DNA of 64,000 nucleotides from Nitrogeniibacter mangrovi (GCF_010983895.1 NZ_CP048836.1:1178001-1242000); one strand, 5' to 3'. Positions 31,572 to 41,505 are shown, numbered from the stretch's first letter. Notes: generated by a model from the letters alone, not told the origin. Made by a program: numbers and translations.

Positions 31572-33968
31572 TTGCCGCAACCTGAATGCTGGACGATGAA
31601 GATCATCCCTTGCCTGCTGGCCGTGTTTCCGGCCGTGGCGGGGGCTGCCGAGGGCTTGCCTGCCCTGCGGGTCGATCCGGGACTGCTGGCGCCGAATGCG
31701 CCGGTGTCGAAGTCTGCCGCGCCGCGCGCTTCGGGCGGAGAAGCCGCCCTCCGATCCAAGGAAGGCACGGCGCCTGTGAAGCCGGCGCCCGGTCCGGGCG
31801 CCGATGCCGCGGCAGCGGACGCGGACGTGGGCATGACGGCCGAGGCCGGTTCGACGGTCGTGGTTGCCGATCGCATCGACGGACAGCAGGACGTCGAGCT
31901 GTCTGCCGTGGGCAATGCCCAGCTGGTGCGGGACGACACCCACGTGCGTGCCGACCGGATCATCTACCGCGAAGTGCTCGATGAGGTCGAGGCGATTGGC
32001 GATGTGCGTCTGAGCCGCGGCGAGGACATCATCCGCAGCGACAAGCTTCGGGTTCGCCTCGACGAGCAGACCGGTGAGGTCGATGCGCCGGAGTACGCGT
32101 TCTCCCGCGTGGTCCAGAAGCAGGAGGGCATGACGCCACGCACGGTCATCGGCAGCGGCCATGCGGATGTGCTCAAGCTCAACGGCGAGAATCAGTATGC
32201 GCTGAAGAACGCCACGTGGAGTACCTGCAAGCCCGCCGATCCGGACTGGTACCTGAAGGCCGGCGAGCTCGAACTGGACTACGATCGCGAACTCGGCGTC
32301 GCCCGCGACAGCACGGTGGTGTTCAAGGACGTACCGATCTTCTACATGCCGTGGGCGGAGTTCCCGCTCGTGGCGCAGCGCAAGTCCGGTTTCCTGCCGC
32401 CGACCTTCGGCACTTCGAACAAGACCGGCGTCGACCTGTCGGTGCCGTATTACTGGAACATCGCGCCGAACTACGACGCCACTTTCGTGCCTCGCTACAT
32501 GAGCCGGCGCGGGCTGCAGCTGGGCGGCGAATACCGTTACCTCACCGATGATGCCAGCGGCACCATCCGGGCCGAGTGGATGCCCAACGACCGCGTGGCC
32601 GGGCGTGACAATCGGGCGGCGGGCTCGATCCTGCATCAGCAGACGTTCGGCAGCCACTGGTCCACCTACCTGAACCTGAACGGGGTGTCGGACAAGCACT
32701 ACCTCGAGGATCTCAACTCCCGCCTGGCCATCGCTTCGCAGAGCAACCTGGTGCGTGAGGGGAGCGTTAGTTACGCGTCAGGCAGCTGGTGGTCTGCGAC
32801 GATGCTGGCGCAAAGCTACCAGACCCTGACCGGAGATAAACCCTACCGGCGCCTGCCGCAACTGACGCTTGGCGGGCAGCGACCCTTCCTCGACGATCGT
32901 GCCGATTTCATCTTCAGCAGCGAGTACGTGCGCTTCTCCCATCCCGACCCGGACAAGCCGGACGGGTCGCGCTTCGTGGCGTATCCGAGCGTGCAGGTGC
33001 CGCTCGGCGGCACCGCGTTCTCGCTCACGCCCAAGCTGGGACTGCACTACACCCGGTACGCGCTCGACCAGGCGCTGATCGGCGACAAGAAGGAGATCAC
33101 CCGCACCCTGCCGATCTTCACCCTCGACAGCTCGGTGGTGATGGAGCGTGACACCCGCTGGGCGGGGCGCGACACCATCCAGACGCTCGAGCCGCGGATC
33201 TATTACGTCAACATTCCGTATCGCGACCAGAGCGCCATCCCGAACTTCGATTCCGGTCTGTACGACTTCAACTTCGCGCAGATCTTCTCCGAGAACATCT
33301 TCAGCGGCAGCGACCGGATCGCCAACGCCAACCAGGTGACCGCCGCCGTCACCTCGCGCCTGATCGACAGCGACAGCGGGATCGAGCGGTTGCGTTTCGC
33401 CCTCGGCCAGCGCTATTACTTTGCCGACCAGCGTGTGACTCTGCCGGGCGTGCCCGCCCGCACCGGGCGCCGGGCCGACATCCTGGCCAGCCTCGATGGC
33501 CGCCTGTCGCAGGATTTCAGCCTCAATTCGGGCTGGCAGTACAACCCGCGCGACAAGATCACCGAGCGCTTCAACGCCGACCTGCGCTACCAGCCGGGCT
33601 TTGCCCAGGTGGTCAATCTGGGCTTCCGCTACACCCGCGACGTGCTGCGCGACCTCGACGTGTCGGGGCAGTGGCCACTGGGCGGACACTGGTATGGTGT
33701 CGCCCGATACAACCGTTCGCTGCGCGATCACCGCGTCACCGAGGCCCTGGCGGGTCTGGAATACGCGGGCGACTGCTGGGTCTTCCGCACGGTCTTCCAC
33801 CGCTTCGCCACCAAGGAGAACGCCGTGACCCAGGCGGTGTTCCTGCAACTGGAACTGACCGATCTGGCCAGTGTCGGATCGAGTCCGCTGGATCTGTTGC
33901 GGCGGACCGTCGGTGGCTATGGCACCATCAACCAGCCGGTGGCCGATCCCGTCTTTGGTCAGCCGTAA
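31572..33968 (+). CDS. lptD: LPS-assembly outer-membrane protein LptD
   Basis: An outer-membrane beta-barrel that inserts lipopolysaccharide into the outer leaflet with LptE. It is 798 residues from TTG 31572, which has GGAGA 6-7 nt upstream. ATG 31596 (MKIIPCLLAVFPAVAGAAEG) would give a cleaner signal peptide but has no Shine-Dalgarno. The N-terminal OstA/LptA-like periplasmic domain (DRIDGQQDVELSAVGNAQL, ADRIIYREVLDEVEAIG) is followed by a barrel with many alternating strands and the conserved FPLVAQRKSGFLPPTFG and cysteine regions (TCKPADP, GDCWVF). surA follows after 31 bp. Confidence 0.95.
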   Translation: MPQPECWTMKIIPCLLAVFPAVAGAAEGLPALRVDPGLLAPNAPVSKSAAPRASGGEAALRSKEGTAPVKPAPGPGADAAAADADVGMTAEAGSTVVVADRIDGQQDVELSAVGNAQLVRDDTHVRADRIIYREVLDEVEAIGDVRLSRGEDIIRSDKLRVRLDEQTGEVDAPEYAFSRVVQKQEGMTPRTVIGSGHADVLKLNGENQYALKNATWSTCKPADPDWYLKAGELELDYDRELGVARDSTVVFKDVPIFYMPWAEFPLVAQRKSGFLPPTFGTSNKTGVDLSVPYYWNIAPNYDATFVPRYMSRRGLQLGGEYRYLTDDASGTIRAEWMPNDRVAGRDNRAAGSILHQQTFGSHWSTYLNLNGVSDKHYLEDLNSRLAIASQSNLVREGSVSYASGSWWSATMLAQSYQTLTGDKPYRRLPQLTLGGQRPFLDDRADFIFSSEYVRFSHPDPDKPDGSRFVAYPSVQVPLGGTAFSLTPKLGLHYTRYALDQALIGDKKEITRTLPIFTLDSSVVMERDTRWAGRDTIQTLEPRIYYVNIPYRDQSAIPNFDSGLYDFNFAQIFSENIFSGSDRIANANQVTAAVTSRLIDSDSGIERLRFALGQRYYFADQRVTLPGVPARTGRRADILASLDGRLSQDFSLNSGWQYNPRDKITERFNADLRYQPGFAQVVNLGFRYTRDVLRDLDVSGQWPLGGHWYGVARYNRSLRDHRVTEALAGLEYAGDCWVFRTVFHRFATKENAVTQAVFLQLELTDLASVGSSPLDLLRRTVGGYGTINQPVADPVFGQP

Positions 33969-33999
33969 TGGCCGGCCCCATTGTCAGAACAGGAAACGT

Positions 34000-35313
34000 A
34001 TGAAGAAGGTACTGTCCGGACCCCTGCTCGTCGTGGCCATGCTGGTCGCGTCCGCCTCCTTCCTCCAGCCGGCGCGCGCTGCGCGCATCGAGCTGGTCGA
34101 CCGCATCGTCGCGGTGGTCAACAACGAGGCCATCACGTCCTCGACGCTGGACGAGCGGGTCGAGCAGGTGCAGCGCCAGTTCGCCCGCCGCGGTGACCGT
34201 CTGCCGCCGTCCGACGTGCTCCGCCGCCAGGTGCTGGAGCAACTGGTCGCCGAGAGTGCCCAGGTGCAGCGCGCCAAGGAGACCGGGCTCAAGATCGACG
34301 ACGACGCCCTCTCCGGCGCCATCGAGCGCATTGCCCAGTCGAACAAGATGAGCGTGTTCCAGTTCCGCTCGGCGCTCGAGAACGACGGTATCTCGTGGGA
34401 TGCGTTCCGCAACAACATCCGCCGCGAGATGCTCATCTCGCGTTTGCGCGAACGCGACGTGGAGTCGCGTGTCGTGGTCACCGACGCCGAGATCGACAAC
34501 TTTCTCAAGAACAATCCCGATGTCGGCGCCGGTAGCGAGTTCAAGGTGCAGCACATCCTCCTGCGCGCGCCCGAGGCGGCCAGTCCGGAGCAGCTCAAGG
34601 CGCTGGCCGACAAGGCGGCGGCGGTTCGTCAGCGGGCCATTGCCGGCGAAGACTTCGGTGCCCTGGCGGCCGAGGTGTCGAATGCGCCCGATGCGCTGCA
34701 AGGCGGCGATCTGGGCTGGCGTGCCGCCAGTGCCTTGCCCGGTCTGTTCGCGCAGGCGATCCAGTCGATGCAAGCGGGCGACATCTCGCCGGTGATGCGC
34801 AGTTCCGCCGGTTTTCACATCATCAAGCTCGACGGCAAGCGGGCGGCCCAGGGGGGTGAGGACATGGTCGAGCAGACGCGCGTCAGCCACATCCTCATCA
34901 AGACCTCCGAGCTGGTCTCCGACGACGACGCACGCAAGCGCCTCGAGACCCTGCGCACGCGCATTCTCAATGGCGAATCCTTCGCCGATCTGGCGCGTGC
35001 GAACTCGGCCGACCTGTCGGCGGCCAACGGCGGCGAGATCGGCTGGGTCTATCCGGGGGATACCGTGCCCGAGTTCGAGCGCGCCATGAACGCGCTCAAG
35101 CCCGGCGAGCTGAGCGAACCGGTCAAGTCCCCGTTCGGCTGGCATCTGATCCGGGTCGAGGAGCGGCGCAAGGAAGACGTATCCGACAAGCGCAAGCGCG
35201 CGATCGCGCGCAACACCCTGCGCCAGCGCAAGATCGAGGATGCCTACGACGACTGGCTGCGCCAGCTCGTCAGCGGAGCCTTCGTCGAATACCGCCTCGA
35301 AGACGTGTATTGA
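34000..35313 (+). CDS. surA: Periplasmic chaperone and peptidyl-prolyl isomerase SurA
   Basis: Escorts outer-membrane proteins across the periplasm. The 437-residue precursor starts [21 protein letters not shown], a signal peptide ending near ARA, with AGGA 5 nt before ATG 34000. The SurA N-terminal domain ([19 protein letters not shown]) is followed by two parvulin domains ([12 protein letters not shown]...[16 protein letters not shown] and [10 protein letters not shown]...[16 protein letters not shown]). It lies between lptD, one of its known clients, and pdxA, the standard order. Confidence 0.96.
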   Translation: MKKVLSGPLLVVAMLVASASFLQPARAARIELVDRIVAVVNNEAITSSTLDERVEQVQRQFARRGDRLPPSDVLRRQVLEQLVAESAQVQRAKETGLKIDDDALSGAIERIAQSNKMSVFQFRSALENDGISWDAFRNNIRREMLISRLRERDVESRVVVTDAEIDNFLKNNPDVGAGSEFKVQHILLRAPEAASPEQLKALADKAAAVRQRAIAGEDFGALAAEVSNAPDALQGGDLGWRAASALPGLFAQAIQSMQAGDISPVMRSSAGFHIIKLDGKRAAQGGEDMVEQTRVSHILIKTSELVSDDDARKRLETLRTRILNGESFADLARANSADLSAANGGEIGWVYPGDTVPEFERAMNALKPGELSEPVKSPFGWHLIRVEERRKEDVSDKRKRAIARNTLRQRKIEDAYDDWLRQLVSGAFVEYRLEDVY

Positions 35314-35318
35314 TCGCC

Positions 35319-36305
35319 ATGGCCGACGCCGCTCCCGTTCTGGCCATCACCAGTGGCGAGCCCGCCGGCGTCGGCCCTGAACTGTGCCTGAAACTGGCCG
35401 GGCACGACTGGCCCGGCAGGGTGGTCGTGCTGGCCGACGAGGCGCTGCTGGCCGAGCGGATGGCTCAAGTCGGCGTGTCCGTGCCGCTGCAATCGTATGA
35501 TCCCGGTATGCCCGCTGCGCGCGGCACCCTGGAAGTGCTCCATACGCCGATCTCGGTGCCGTCGCGGGCAGGATGTCTCGACGCCGGCAACGCGCGCAGC
35601 GTGCTGGCGATGCTCGATCGGGCGATCGACGGGTGTGTGCGCGGCGAGTTCGCGGGCATGGTGACCGCGCCGGTTCACAAGGGCGTCATCTGCGACGCCG
35701 GCATCGCGTTTTCCGGCCACACCGAATACCTGGCCGAGGCGACCGCCGCCTCACGGGTGGTGATGATGCTGGTCGGCGGCGGGTTGCGGGTGGCGCTGCT
35801 CACCACCCATCTGCCGCTGGCGGCAGTGCCCGCGGCGGTCACGCCCACCGCCCTGGCGGAAACCCTGCAGATCCTCGATCACGACCTGCGTACCCGTTTC
35901 GGCCTGGCGCAGCCGCGCATCCTCGTCGCCGGCCTCAATCCGCATGCCGGCGAGGGCGGTCACATGGGGCGCGAGGAAATCGACGTCATCGAGCCGGTGC
36001 TCGAGCGCCTGCGCCAGACCGGCATGTGTCTGCTCGGCCCGCTCCCGGCCGATACCCTGTTCGTGCCGCATACCCTGTCCCGGGGCGACGCCGTGCTCGC
36101 CATGTATCACGATCAGGGGCTGCCGGTGCTCAAGCACGCGAGTTTCGGTGGTGGCGTGAATGTCACCCTCGGCCTGCCCATCATCCGCACCTCGGTCGAT
36201 CACGGGACCGCACTCGATCTGGCAGGGACGGGGCGTGCCGACCCCGGCAGCCTGTTCGCGGCCGTGCGCCTGGCCTTCGAGATGGCCGGCGCCGGTGCCC
36301 GATAG
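35319..36305 (+). CDS. pdxA: 4-hydroxythreonine-4-phosphate dehydrogenase
   Basis: Vitamin B6 synthesis: NAD-dependent oxidation of 4-phosphohydroxythreonine. The 328-residue protein has [14 protein letters not shown], the [10 protein letters not shown] region, and metal- and substrate-binding segments including [12 protein letters not shown] and [28 protein letters not shown] 35319 is chosen over the overlapping TTG 35310. It starts 5 bp after surA, and epd, another B6 gene, lies near 59 kb. Confidence 0.96.
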   Translation: MADAAPVLAITSGEPAGVGPELCLKLAGHDWPGRVVVLADEALLAERMAQVGVSVPLQSYDPGMPAARGTLEVLHTPISVPSRAGCLDAGNARSVLAMLDRAIDGCVRGEFAGMVTAPVHKGVICDAGIAFSGHTEYLAEATAASRVVMMLVGGGLRVALLTTHLPLAAVPAAVTPTALAETLQILDHDLRTRFGLAQPRILVAGLNPHAGEGGHMGREEIDVIEPVLERLRQTGMCLLGPLPADTLFVPHTLSRGDAVLAMYHDQGLPVLKHASFGGGVNVTLGLPIIRTSVDHGTALDLAGTGRADPGSLFAAVRLAFEMAGAGAR

Positions 36306-36374
36306 GGCGTCCAGGCCGGCGGGCCGATCGCTGGTGGCCGCCCGCGGACACGGGCATTTCCCCGGGCGGCGCTC

Positions 36375-36380
36375 TATAAT
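36375..36380 (+). promoter_or_regulatory. Probable -10 box of the rsmA promoter
   Basis: A perfect TATAAT lies at the pdxA-rsmA boundary. A transcript from it would start near 36387. That leaves a ~33-nt leader before TTG 36420 but only ~9 nt before TTG 36396, which supports the later start codon. No good -35 box is seen. Confidence 0.5.
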
Positions 36381-36419
36381 CGCCCACTTCGCCCATTGCG
36401 CCGCCGACCGGATACGCCC

Positions 36420-37181
36420 TTGACCCATCAAGCCCGGAAACGCTTCGGCCAGAATTTTCTGTCCGATCCCAACATCATTCGCAAGATCGTCGAGGCGATC
36501 GCGCCCCAGCGCGGCCAGAACATGGTCGAGATCGGCCCCGGGCTGGGGGCCATGACCGATCCGCTGCTCGAGCGGGTGGGGCATCTGCAGGTCGTGGAGA
36601 TCGATCGCGACCTGATCGCGCGCCTGCATGAGCGCTACCTGCCGGAGCAACTGACGGTCCACGAGGGCGACGCGCTCAAATTCGACTTCGCCCGCCTCGG
36701 TGACGACCTGCGCGTGGTGGGCAACCTGCCCTACAACATCTCCACACCGCTGCTGTTCCATCTGGCGCGATTCGCCGACCGGGTGCGTGACATGACCTTC
36801 ATGCTGCAAAAGGAGGTGGTCATGCGCATGGTGGCGGCGCCCGGGTCGGGCGACTACGGGCGCCTGTCGGTCATGCTTCAGTACCGCTTTCGCATGGGAC
36901 GCCTGTTCGACGTGCCGCCGGGCGCCTTCCGACCCGTGCCGAAGGTCATCTCGAGCATCGTGCGCCTGGTGCCGCGACCGGCCGAGGCATTGGAAGCCAG
37001 GGACGAAGAGATCCTCTCGCAGGTGGTGACCGCCGCTTTCGGCCAGCGCCGCAAGACCCTGCGCAATACGCTGCGCGGTCTCATCGACGAGGCCGGGCTC
37101 GAGCGCCTGGGCATCGACCCGGGCGATCGGGCCGAGCGCCTCGCGGTGGCCGATTTCGTCCGCATCGCCAACGCCCTGTGA
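36420..37181 (+). CDS. rsmA: 16S rRNA dimethyladenosine transferase (KsgA)
   Basis: Dimethylates two adjacent adenines near the 3' end of 16S rRNA. From TTG 36420 ([17 protein letters not shown]) it has 253 residues. The SAM motif is [16 protein letters not shown] and the catalytic motif is [10 protein letters not shown] 36420 matches the family N-terminus and sits 33 nt after a likely transcription start; an earlier TTG at 36396 would leave almost no leader. It is last in the lptD-surA-pdxA-rsmA row and ends at a strong hairpin. Confidence 0.94.
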   Translation: MTHQARKRFGQNFLSDPNIIRKIVEAIAPQRGQNMVEIGPGLGAMTDPLLERVGHLQVVEIDRDLIARLHERYLPEQLTVHEGDALKFDFARLGDDLRVVGNLPYNISTPLLFHLARFADRVRDMTFMLQKEVVMRMVAAPGSGDYGRLSVMLQYRFRMGRLFDVPPGAFRPVPKVISSIVRLVPRPAEALEARDEEILSQVVTAAFGQRRKTLRNTLRGLIDEAGLERLGIDPGDRAERLAVADFVRIANAL

Positions 37182-37189
37182 GGCGTCGG

Positions 37190-37234
37190 CCCGCCAGCCG
37201 GGTGACGGAAATCTTCCGTCGCCCGGCTGGCGGG
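37190..37234. terminator. Long hairpin between rsmA and the convergent DUF2892 gene
   Basis: A 21-bp stem (37190-37210 with 37214-37234) has one mismatch, which can form a G-U pair, and a 3-nt loop. The stem is GC-rich and followed by no T-run. It is probably a bidirectional terminator for two convergent genes. Confidence 0.75.
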
Positions 37235-37239
37235 GGCCG

Positions 37240-37431
37240 TCACGGCTTCTTCATCGGGCAGGTGTTCATGCCGAGCAAGGTGTAGGCCGGGCACCAGCCC
37301 ATCAGGCCGGTCGCCAGGGGCACGATGCCGATCCAGGCCCACACCGGCCCGCCCATCAGTGCCCAGGCCATCAGGGCCAGGCCGGCGACGATGCGAAGAA
37401 TCTTGTCGATACCGCCCACATTCGTTTTCAT
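37240..37431 (-). CDS. DUF2892 (YgaP-like) inner-membrane protein
   Basis: A 63-residue protein with the DUF2892 pattern: the N-terminus MKTNVGGIDKILRIVAGLAL, two membrane helices, GLMGWCPAYTLLGMNTC with two cysteines, and a lysine-rich end. In YgaP this domain anchors a rhodanese; here it stands alone, so its role is unclear. ATG 37431 is set by GGGAG 6 nt upstream. A palindrome TGTAACC-AA-GGTTACA lies 65-80 bp upstream and may be its operator. Confidence 0.87.
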   Translation of the reverse strand: MKTNVGGIDKILRIVAGLALMAWALMGGPVWAWIGIVPLATGLMGWCPAYTLLGMNTCPMKKP

Positions 37432-37495
37432 GATGCGCTCCCGCTTGGAGTGAGGTGTCAGTGTGTGCATTGCATCATCCGGCCGCCCTGGTGTC

Positions 37496-37511
37496 TGTAA
37501 CCAAGGTTACA
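37496..37511. promoter_or_regulatory. Palindrome, candidate operator
   Basis: TGTAACC and GGTTACA form 7-bp perfect arms around AA. It lies in the 281-bp divergent region between the DUF2892 gene and the chemoreceptor gene, much closer to the former. No regulator is identified. Confidence 0.5.
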
Positions 37512-37712
37512 TAGCCGGGCCGCCGTGGCGGATGCGCGCAGCGATAAAGTGTCGCGTCGTCCTGCCGATAATGCACTGAAGACATAAATCAGCCGTGTCA
37601 CGGTCGGGCCTGAAGCAGGGGTTATTGCTTTCGGCTTAGTGGCTGGGCGCCCCCGGCAGGGGCCTCCGGTTCGCGACCGGCCGGCGCCTGTGCGGGCTTA
37701 GGGGAGGGAATG

Positions 37713-39338
37713 ATGCAGAGGGTATCCGATACACCGATCTGGCTGCGGCTCACGGCCGTCATCGGTGCGATGCTGGTGTGTGCGTTCGGGGCGATGATCT
37801 ACTGGGAGACCCAGGTCAACCGGGACACGGCCATCGACCAGGCGCGGGAGTTTGCGCTGTCGGTGCACGACATGACCATGGCGGGGCTGACCGGGATGAT
37901 GATCACCGGCACGGTCGCGCAGCGCGACGTGTTTCTCGACCAGATCAAGGAATTGTCGTCGGTGCGCGATCTGCGGGTGATTCGCGGCGAACCCGTCACC
38001 AAGCAGTTCGGCCCCGGGGCCGCCAGCGACGGCAAGGTGGTGGATGACTTCGAACAGCGGGCGATGGCGTCGGGCAAGCCCATGTCCGAGCTGCAAAGCG
38101 ATCCGCAGATCGGCGAATACCTGCGCGTCGTCGTGCCGGCGGTGGCATCCACCAACTACCTGGGCAAGAACTGCCTCAGTTGCCACATGGTCAGCGAAGG
38201 CACCACGCTGGGCGCGGTGAGCATGAAGATCGATCTGGCCAAGGTCAACGCGGCCGTCAGCGCCTTCCGGACCAAGAGCACGCTGTTCGCGCTGCTCGTC
38301 TCCATTCCGTTGATGGCCTTCATCTTCTTCTTCATTCGCCGCTTCGTCACCACGCCGCTGGCGCACATGACCGGCTCTCTGGCGGAGTTGGCCGACGGCA
38401 AGGGTGACTTGACCCGTCGCCTCGACGTGACCCACCGCGACGAGATCGGTCGCGCCGCCGAGAGCTTCAACCAGATGCTCGCCACGATCGGCGATCTGGT
38501 CCGCCAGGTGGGTGGATCGGCCGGGACCGTCGCCGATGTGGCCCGTGGGGTGTCGGACAGCGCGAGCCGCCTCGCCGACGGATCGCACCAGCAGAACCGT
38601 CAGTCGGTGGCTGCCGCCGAGGCCATGGAAGAACTGATGCAGAAGACCGCGCACATCGCCGCCAGTGCCGAGCGCGTACGCGACCTGTCGCACGAGTCCC
38701 TGGCCCGTTCCGAGGAAGGCAAGCACCGCCTGAGTCACCTGATGGGCGAGGTCGACCACGTGGAGCGGGCGGTGGTGCAGATGGACGAGACCGTCAATGC
38801 CTTCGTCGAGTCGACCACCTCCATCAATCACATGACCCAGGAAGTGCGCGAGATCGCCGAGCAGACCAACCTGCTGGCCTTGAACGCGGCCATCGAGGCG
38901 GCACGCGCCGGCGAGCAGGGGCGTGGATTCGCCGTCGTCGCCGACGAGGTGCGCAAGCTGGCCGAGAAGTCGGCCCGTTCGGCCGGCGAGATCGATGCCA
39001 TCACCACCACCCTGTCCAAGCAGTCGGGTGAGGTGCGCGCGTCGCTGGACAGCGGTCGCGGTCATCTGGACAGCTCGCGCAAGGCCGCCGACGACGTGGC
39101 CGGGGTGCTCGAGGCGGCCAACGCCTCGGCGGCCGAGGTGCGCAGCGGCCTCGACGACATCGCCGAGGCCACCGAGGCCCAGCGCGCGGCCAACGAACAG
39201 GTCACCCAGAGCATCGAGGCCATCGCCGCGATGGCGCGGGAGAACGACGCGGCCATCGGCAAGACCGTCGATTCGGCGCACGACATGGCGCGCCAGGCCG
39301 TGGGCCTGCAGGAAGCCGTCGGGCGCTTCCGGGTCTGA
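37713..39338 (+). CDS. Methyl-accepting chemotaxis protein with CxxCH haem motif in the sensor domain
   Basis: A 541-residue chemoreceptor. TM1 is about 11-30, followed by a periplasmic domain of about 157 residues containing NCLSCH (C154, C157, H158), the covalent haem-c attachment motif. TM2 is about 188-208, HAMP about 209-262, and the signalling coiled coil contains [20 protein letters not shown] and [14 protein letters not shown]. It probably senses redox state or a gas and signals to CheA; this is inference from similar haem-bearing receptors. ATG 37713 is preferred to ATG 37710 because GGGGAG lies 6 nt before it. A terminator follows at 39355. Confidence 0.92.
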   Translation: MQRVSDTPIWLRLTAVIGAMLVCAFGAMIYWETQVNRDTAIDQAREFALSVHDMTMAGLTGMMITGTVAQRDVFLDQIKELSSVRDLRVIRGEPVTKQFGPGAASDGKVVDDFEQRAMASGKPMSELQSDPQIGEYLRVVVPAVASTNYLGKNCLSCHMVSEGTTLGAVSMKIDLAKVNAAVSAFRTKSTLFALLVSIPLMAFIFFFIRRFVTTPLAHMTGSLAELADGKGDLTRRLDVTHRDEIGRAAESFNQMLATIGDLVRQVGGSAGTVADVARGVSDSASRLADGSHQQNRQSVAAAEAMEELMQKTAHIAASAERVRDLSHESLARSEEGKHRLSHLMGEVDHVERAVVQMDETVNAFVESTTSINHMTQEVREIAEQTNLLALNAAIEAARAGEQGRGFAVVADEVRKLAEKSARSAGEIDAITTTLSKQSGEVRASLDSGRGHLDSSRKAADDVAGVLEAANASAAEVRSGLDDIAEATEAQRAANEQVTQSIEAIAAMARENDAAIGKTVDSAHDMARQAVGLQEAVGRFRV

Positions 39339-39354
39339 CGGGCGCGATACCCGA

Positions 39355-39380
39355 GGGCCGCCGACCGGGCGGCCCTTTTT
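39355..39380 (+). terminator. Rho-independent terminator after the chemoreceptor gene
   Basis: An 8-bp stem GGGCCGCC (39355-39362) with GGCGGCCC (39368-39375), a 5-nt loop and five T residues (39376-39380). It ends 3 bp before the convergent Crp-family gene. Confidence 0.88.
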
Positions 39381-39383
39381 GCG

Positions 39384-40037
39384 TCAACCGGCGGCGATGC
39401 GCCGCAAGCCGGCCGGATCGAGGATCTCCACCTGCTCACGCGAGAGCCGGACCAGTCCCTGCGCGGCAAAGCCCTTGAGCAGGCGACTGACGATTTCGCG
39501 CACGCTGCCCAGTTCGTCGGCCAGGTGCTGGTGCGTGGTGTGCAGGAGGCGCCCCTTGCCCAGCAACAGCGCGGCGAGGCGCTGGTCGAGCTTGTGGAAG
39601 GCCACTTCCTCGATCAGTTGCATCAGCTCGGCGATCCGTTCCGAAAACAGATGGAAGACGAAACCGCGAAACGCCGGCTCGGCCAGCAGGGCGTCGAACA
39701 CGCCCTTGGGCAGCAGCGCCAGAACGGTGTCCGTCTCGGTGATGCCGCGGGCGTTGTAGTCCTCGTGGCCGAGCAGGCAGGCGGAGGAGATCACGCAGGT
39801 CTCGCCGGGGGCGACGCGGTACAGGGGCAGTTCGCGTCCCTGCGCAGAGGCCTTGATCACCCGGATCGAGCCACTGAGCACGAAGGGAAAGCCCTCGCAC
39901 GCCTGATGGTCGTCGAAGAGCACGGTGCCGGCAGGCACACTGATCCATTGGGCGCGTTCGAACAACTGCGTGCGCGCCTCGGGCGACAGGGCGGCGAGGA
40001 CGGGGTAGCGATCGGCGAGTTCTTCGGATGCGTTCAT
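39384..40037 (-). CDS. Crp/Fnr-family transcription regulator
   Basis: A 217-residue regulator with an N-terminal cNMP-binding-like beta barrel (TVLFDDHQACEGFPFVLSGSIRVIKASAQGRELPLYRV), a dimerisation helix (ERIAELMQLIEEVAFHKLDQRLAALLL) and a C-terminal winged HTH (THQHLADELGSVREIVSRLLKGF). The N-terminal cysteine cluster of FNR is absent, so it does not hold an FNR-type [4Fe-4S] cluster. A single C (C47 region) and CVISSAC are present. Its stop lies 3 bp from the chemoreceptor terminator, and its start overlaps the hydrolase gene by 4 bp. Target genes unknown. Confidence 0.88.
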   Translation of the reverse strand: MNASEELADRYPVLAALSPEARTQLFERAQWISVPAGTVLFDDHQACEGFPFVLSGSIRVIKASAQGRELPLYRVAPGETCVISSACLLGHEDYNARGITETDTVLALLPKGVFDALLAEPAFRGFVFHLFSERIAELMQLIEEVAFHKLDQRLAALLLGKGRLLHTTHQHLADELGSVREIVSRLLKGFAAQGLVRLSREQVEILDPAGLRRIAAG

Positions 40038-40744
40038 GAGGTCGTGTCCAGGGTGCGCAGCCAGTCCATCACGTGTGCTGCGCCGGCTTGCGGTGTCGTG
40101 GCGTGGTCGGCCGCGATGCGTGCATAGCGATCGAGTCGATGCGCCGGCGTGCGCGCGAAAGCATAGTCCATTCCGAGCCGTGCCGCGGGGTCACCATGGC
40201 CCACGACCCACAGCATCGGGACTTCGGGTGCGAGGCGCCGGGTGTTCTCCGGCCACACCAGGGGGCCGACCGGTTCGAAGTAATCCAGATAGACGGCCGG
40301 CGCGACGCGCAGGCGCCGGGTTCGGCCCTGATGCACGTCCACCAGCGGCATGCGTGCTGTCGCCGACTCGGCCTGCCGGGCCTGTGCCAGCGCTTCCGTG
40401 GTCAGCCCTTCGTCGGCCAGACGCTCGGGAAAATGCCCCGGGGCGAGCAGCGCCAGCGCGTCGACGCCGCCGTGGCGGGCCGCATGGGCCAGCGCGACGG
40501 CGCCCCCGAGGCTGTGACCGCACAGGACGACGCGCTGGCAGCCGGAACGGCGCAGCTCGGCGATCTGCGCGGCGAGTCCTTCGTGGACCTGCTCGAGCGC
40601 TTGGTCGTACAGGCGCCGCAGGGCCCACGGCCAGACGGTCAAGCGCACGGTGTAGCCAGCGTCGGTGAGGACTCGCGCCAGTGGTGCGACCGCAAACGGC
40701 GGCGTATCCCACTTGCCGTGCAGCAGGATCACGCCGGTCGGCAT
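40034..40744 (-). CDS. Alpha/beta hydrolase
   Basis: A 236-residue alpha/beta hydrolase: N-terminal GVILLHGKWDTPP (oxyanion region), nucleophile elbow GHSLGG, an Asp region near VVGHGDPAARLG and a His near AADHATTP. No signal peptide. Substrate unknown. ATG 40744 overlaps the xthA stop by one base, and its own stop overlaps the Crp-family gene by 4 bp, so xthA, hydrolase and regulator form one transcription unit. Confidence 0.85.
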   Translation of the reverse strand: MPTGVILLHGKWDTPPFAVAPLARVLTDAGYTVRLTVWPWALRRLYDQALEQVHEGLAAQIAELRRSGCQRVVLCGHSLGGAVALAHAARHGGVDALALLAPGHFPERLADEGLTTEALAQARQAESATARMPLVDVHQGRTRRLRVAPAVYLDYFEPVGPLVWPENTRRLAPEVPMLWVVGHGDPAARLGMDYAFARTPAHRLDRYARIAADHATTPQAGAAHVMDWLRTLDTTS

Positions 40745-41505
40745 CACGGGGCGAGATCGAGCACCACCGGGGCATGGTCGGAGGGGCGCTCCAGCTTGCG
40801 CGGCGCCTTGTCCACCCAGCAGGCGGTGCTGGCACCCGTTAGCGCCTCGCTCACCAGCAGATGGTCGATGCGCAGCCCGAAGTTGCGCCGGAACGCGCCC
40901 ATGCGGTAATCCCACCAGGAGAAGCTGCGCTCTTCCTGCTCGAACAGCCGGAAGGCGTCGGTGAGTCCCAGTTCGGTGAGCGCACGGAAGGCTTCGCGCT
41001 CGGGCGCGGAGACGTGAATCTCGTCCTTCCAGTCCGGATGGGCGTCCCGGTCCTCCGGGGCGATGTTGAAGTCACCGGTCAGCACCAGCTTGGGATGGAC
41101 GGCCATTTCCGCGCGGACCCATTCGGTGAGCGCAGCGAGCCAGCGCAGCTTGTATTCGAACTTTTCCGAGCCGACGGCCTGGCCGTTGGGGAAGTAGCCG
41201 CAGATGATGCGCACGTCGCCGAGGGTGCCGGCGATGATGCGCTTCTGCGCGTCCTCGAAGCCGGGGATGTCCCGCACCGGATCGGCCAGCGGCTGCGGCG
41301 AGAGGATGGCGACGCCGTTGTAGGTCTTCTGGCCGTTGAAGATCGCCTGGTAGCCGGCCTCTTGCAGCGCCTCGAGCGGAAACGCCTTGTCCTCCATCTT
41401 CAGCTCCTGAAGGCACAGGGCGTCGGGCTTCTCGGCGGCCAGCCAGTCGAGGACGTGGGGGAGGCGAACCTTGAGGGAGTTGACGTTCCAGGTGGCGATT
41501 CTCAT
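40744..41505 (-). CDS. xthA: Exodeoxyribonuclease III
   Basis: AP endonuclease and 3'-5' exonuclease of base-excision repair. The 253-residue protein starts MRIATWNVNSLKVRLPHVLDWL and carries the catalytic acidic motif CLQELKMEDKAFP, the TGDFNIAPEDRDAHP site and a C-terminal RIDHLLVS and SDHAPVV. ATG 41505 is chosen on family grounds, although no Shine-Dalgarno is seen; the frame continues 12 codons further upstream. It is divergent from the EAL gene. Confidence 0.95.
   Translation of the reverse strand: MRIATWNVNSLKVRLPHVLDWLAAEKPDALCLQELKMEDKAFPLEALQEAGYQAIFNGQKTYNGVAILSPQPLADPVRDIPGFEDAQKRIIAGTLGDVRIICGYFPNGQAVGSEKFEYKLRWLAALTEWVRAEMAVHPKLVLTGDFNIAPEDRDAHPDWKDEIHVSAPEREAFRALTELGLTDAFRLFEQEERSFSWWDYRMGAFRRNFGLRIDHLLVSEALTGASTACWVDKAPRKLERPSDHAPVVLDLAP

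Noticed and set aside
36396-36419. Eight extra codons at the start of rsmA from TTG 36396
   Set aside because: A perfect TATAAT at 36375-36380 would leave almost no leader, and the family N-terminus begins at TTG 36420.
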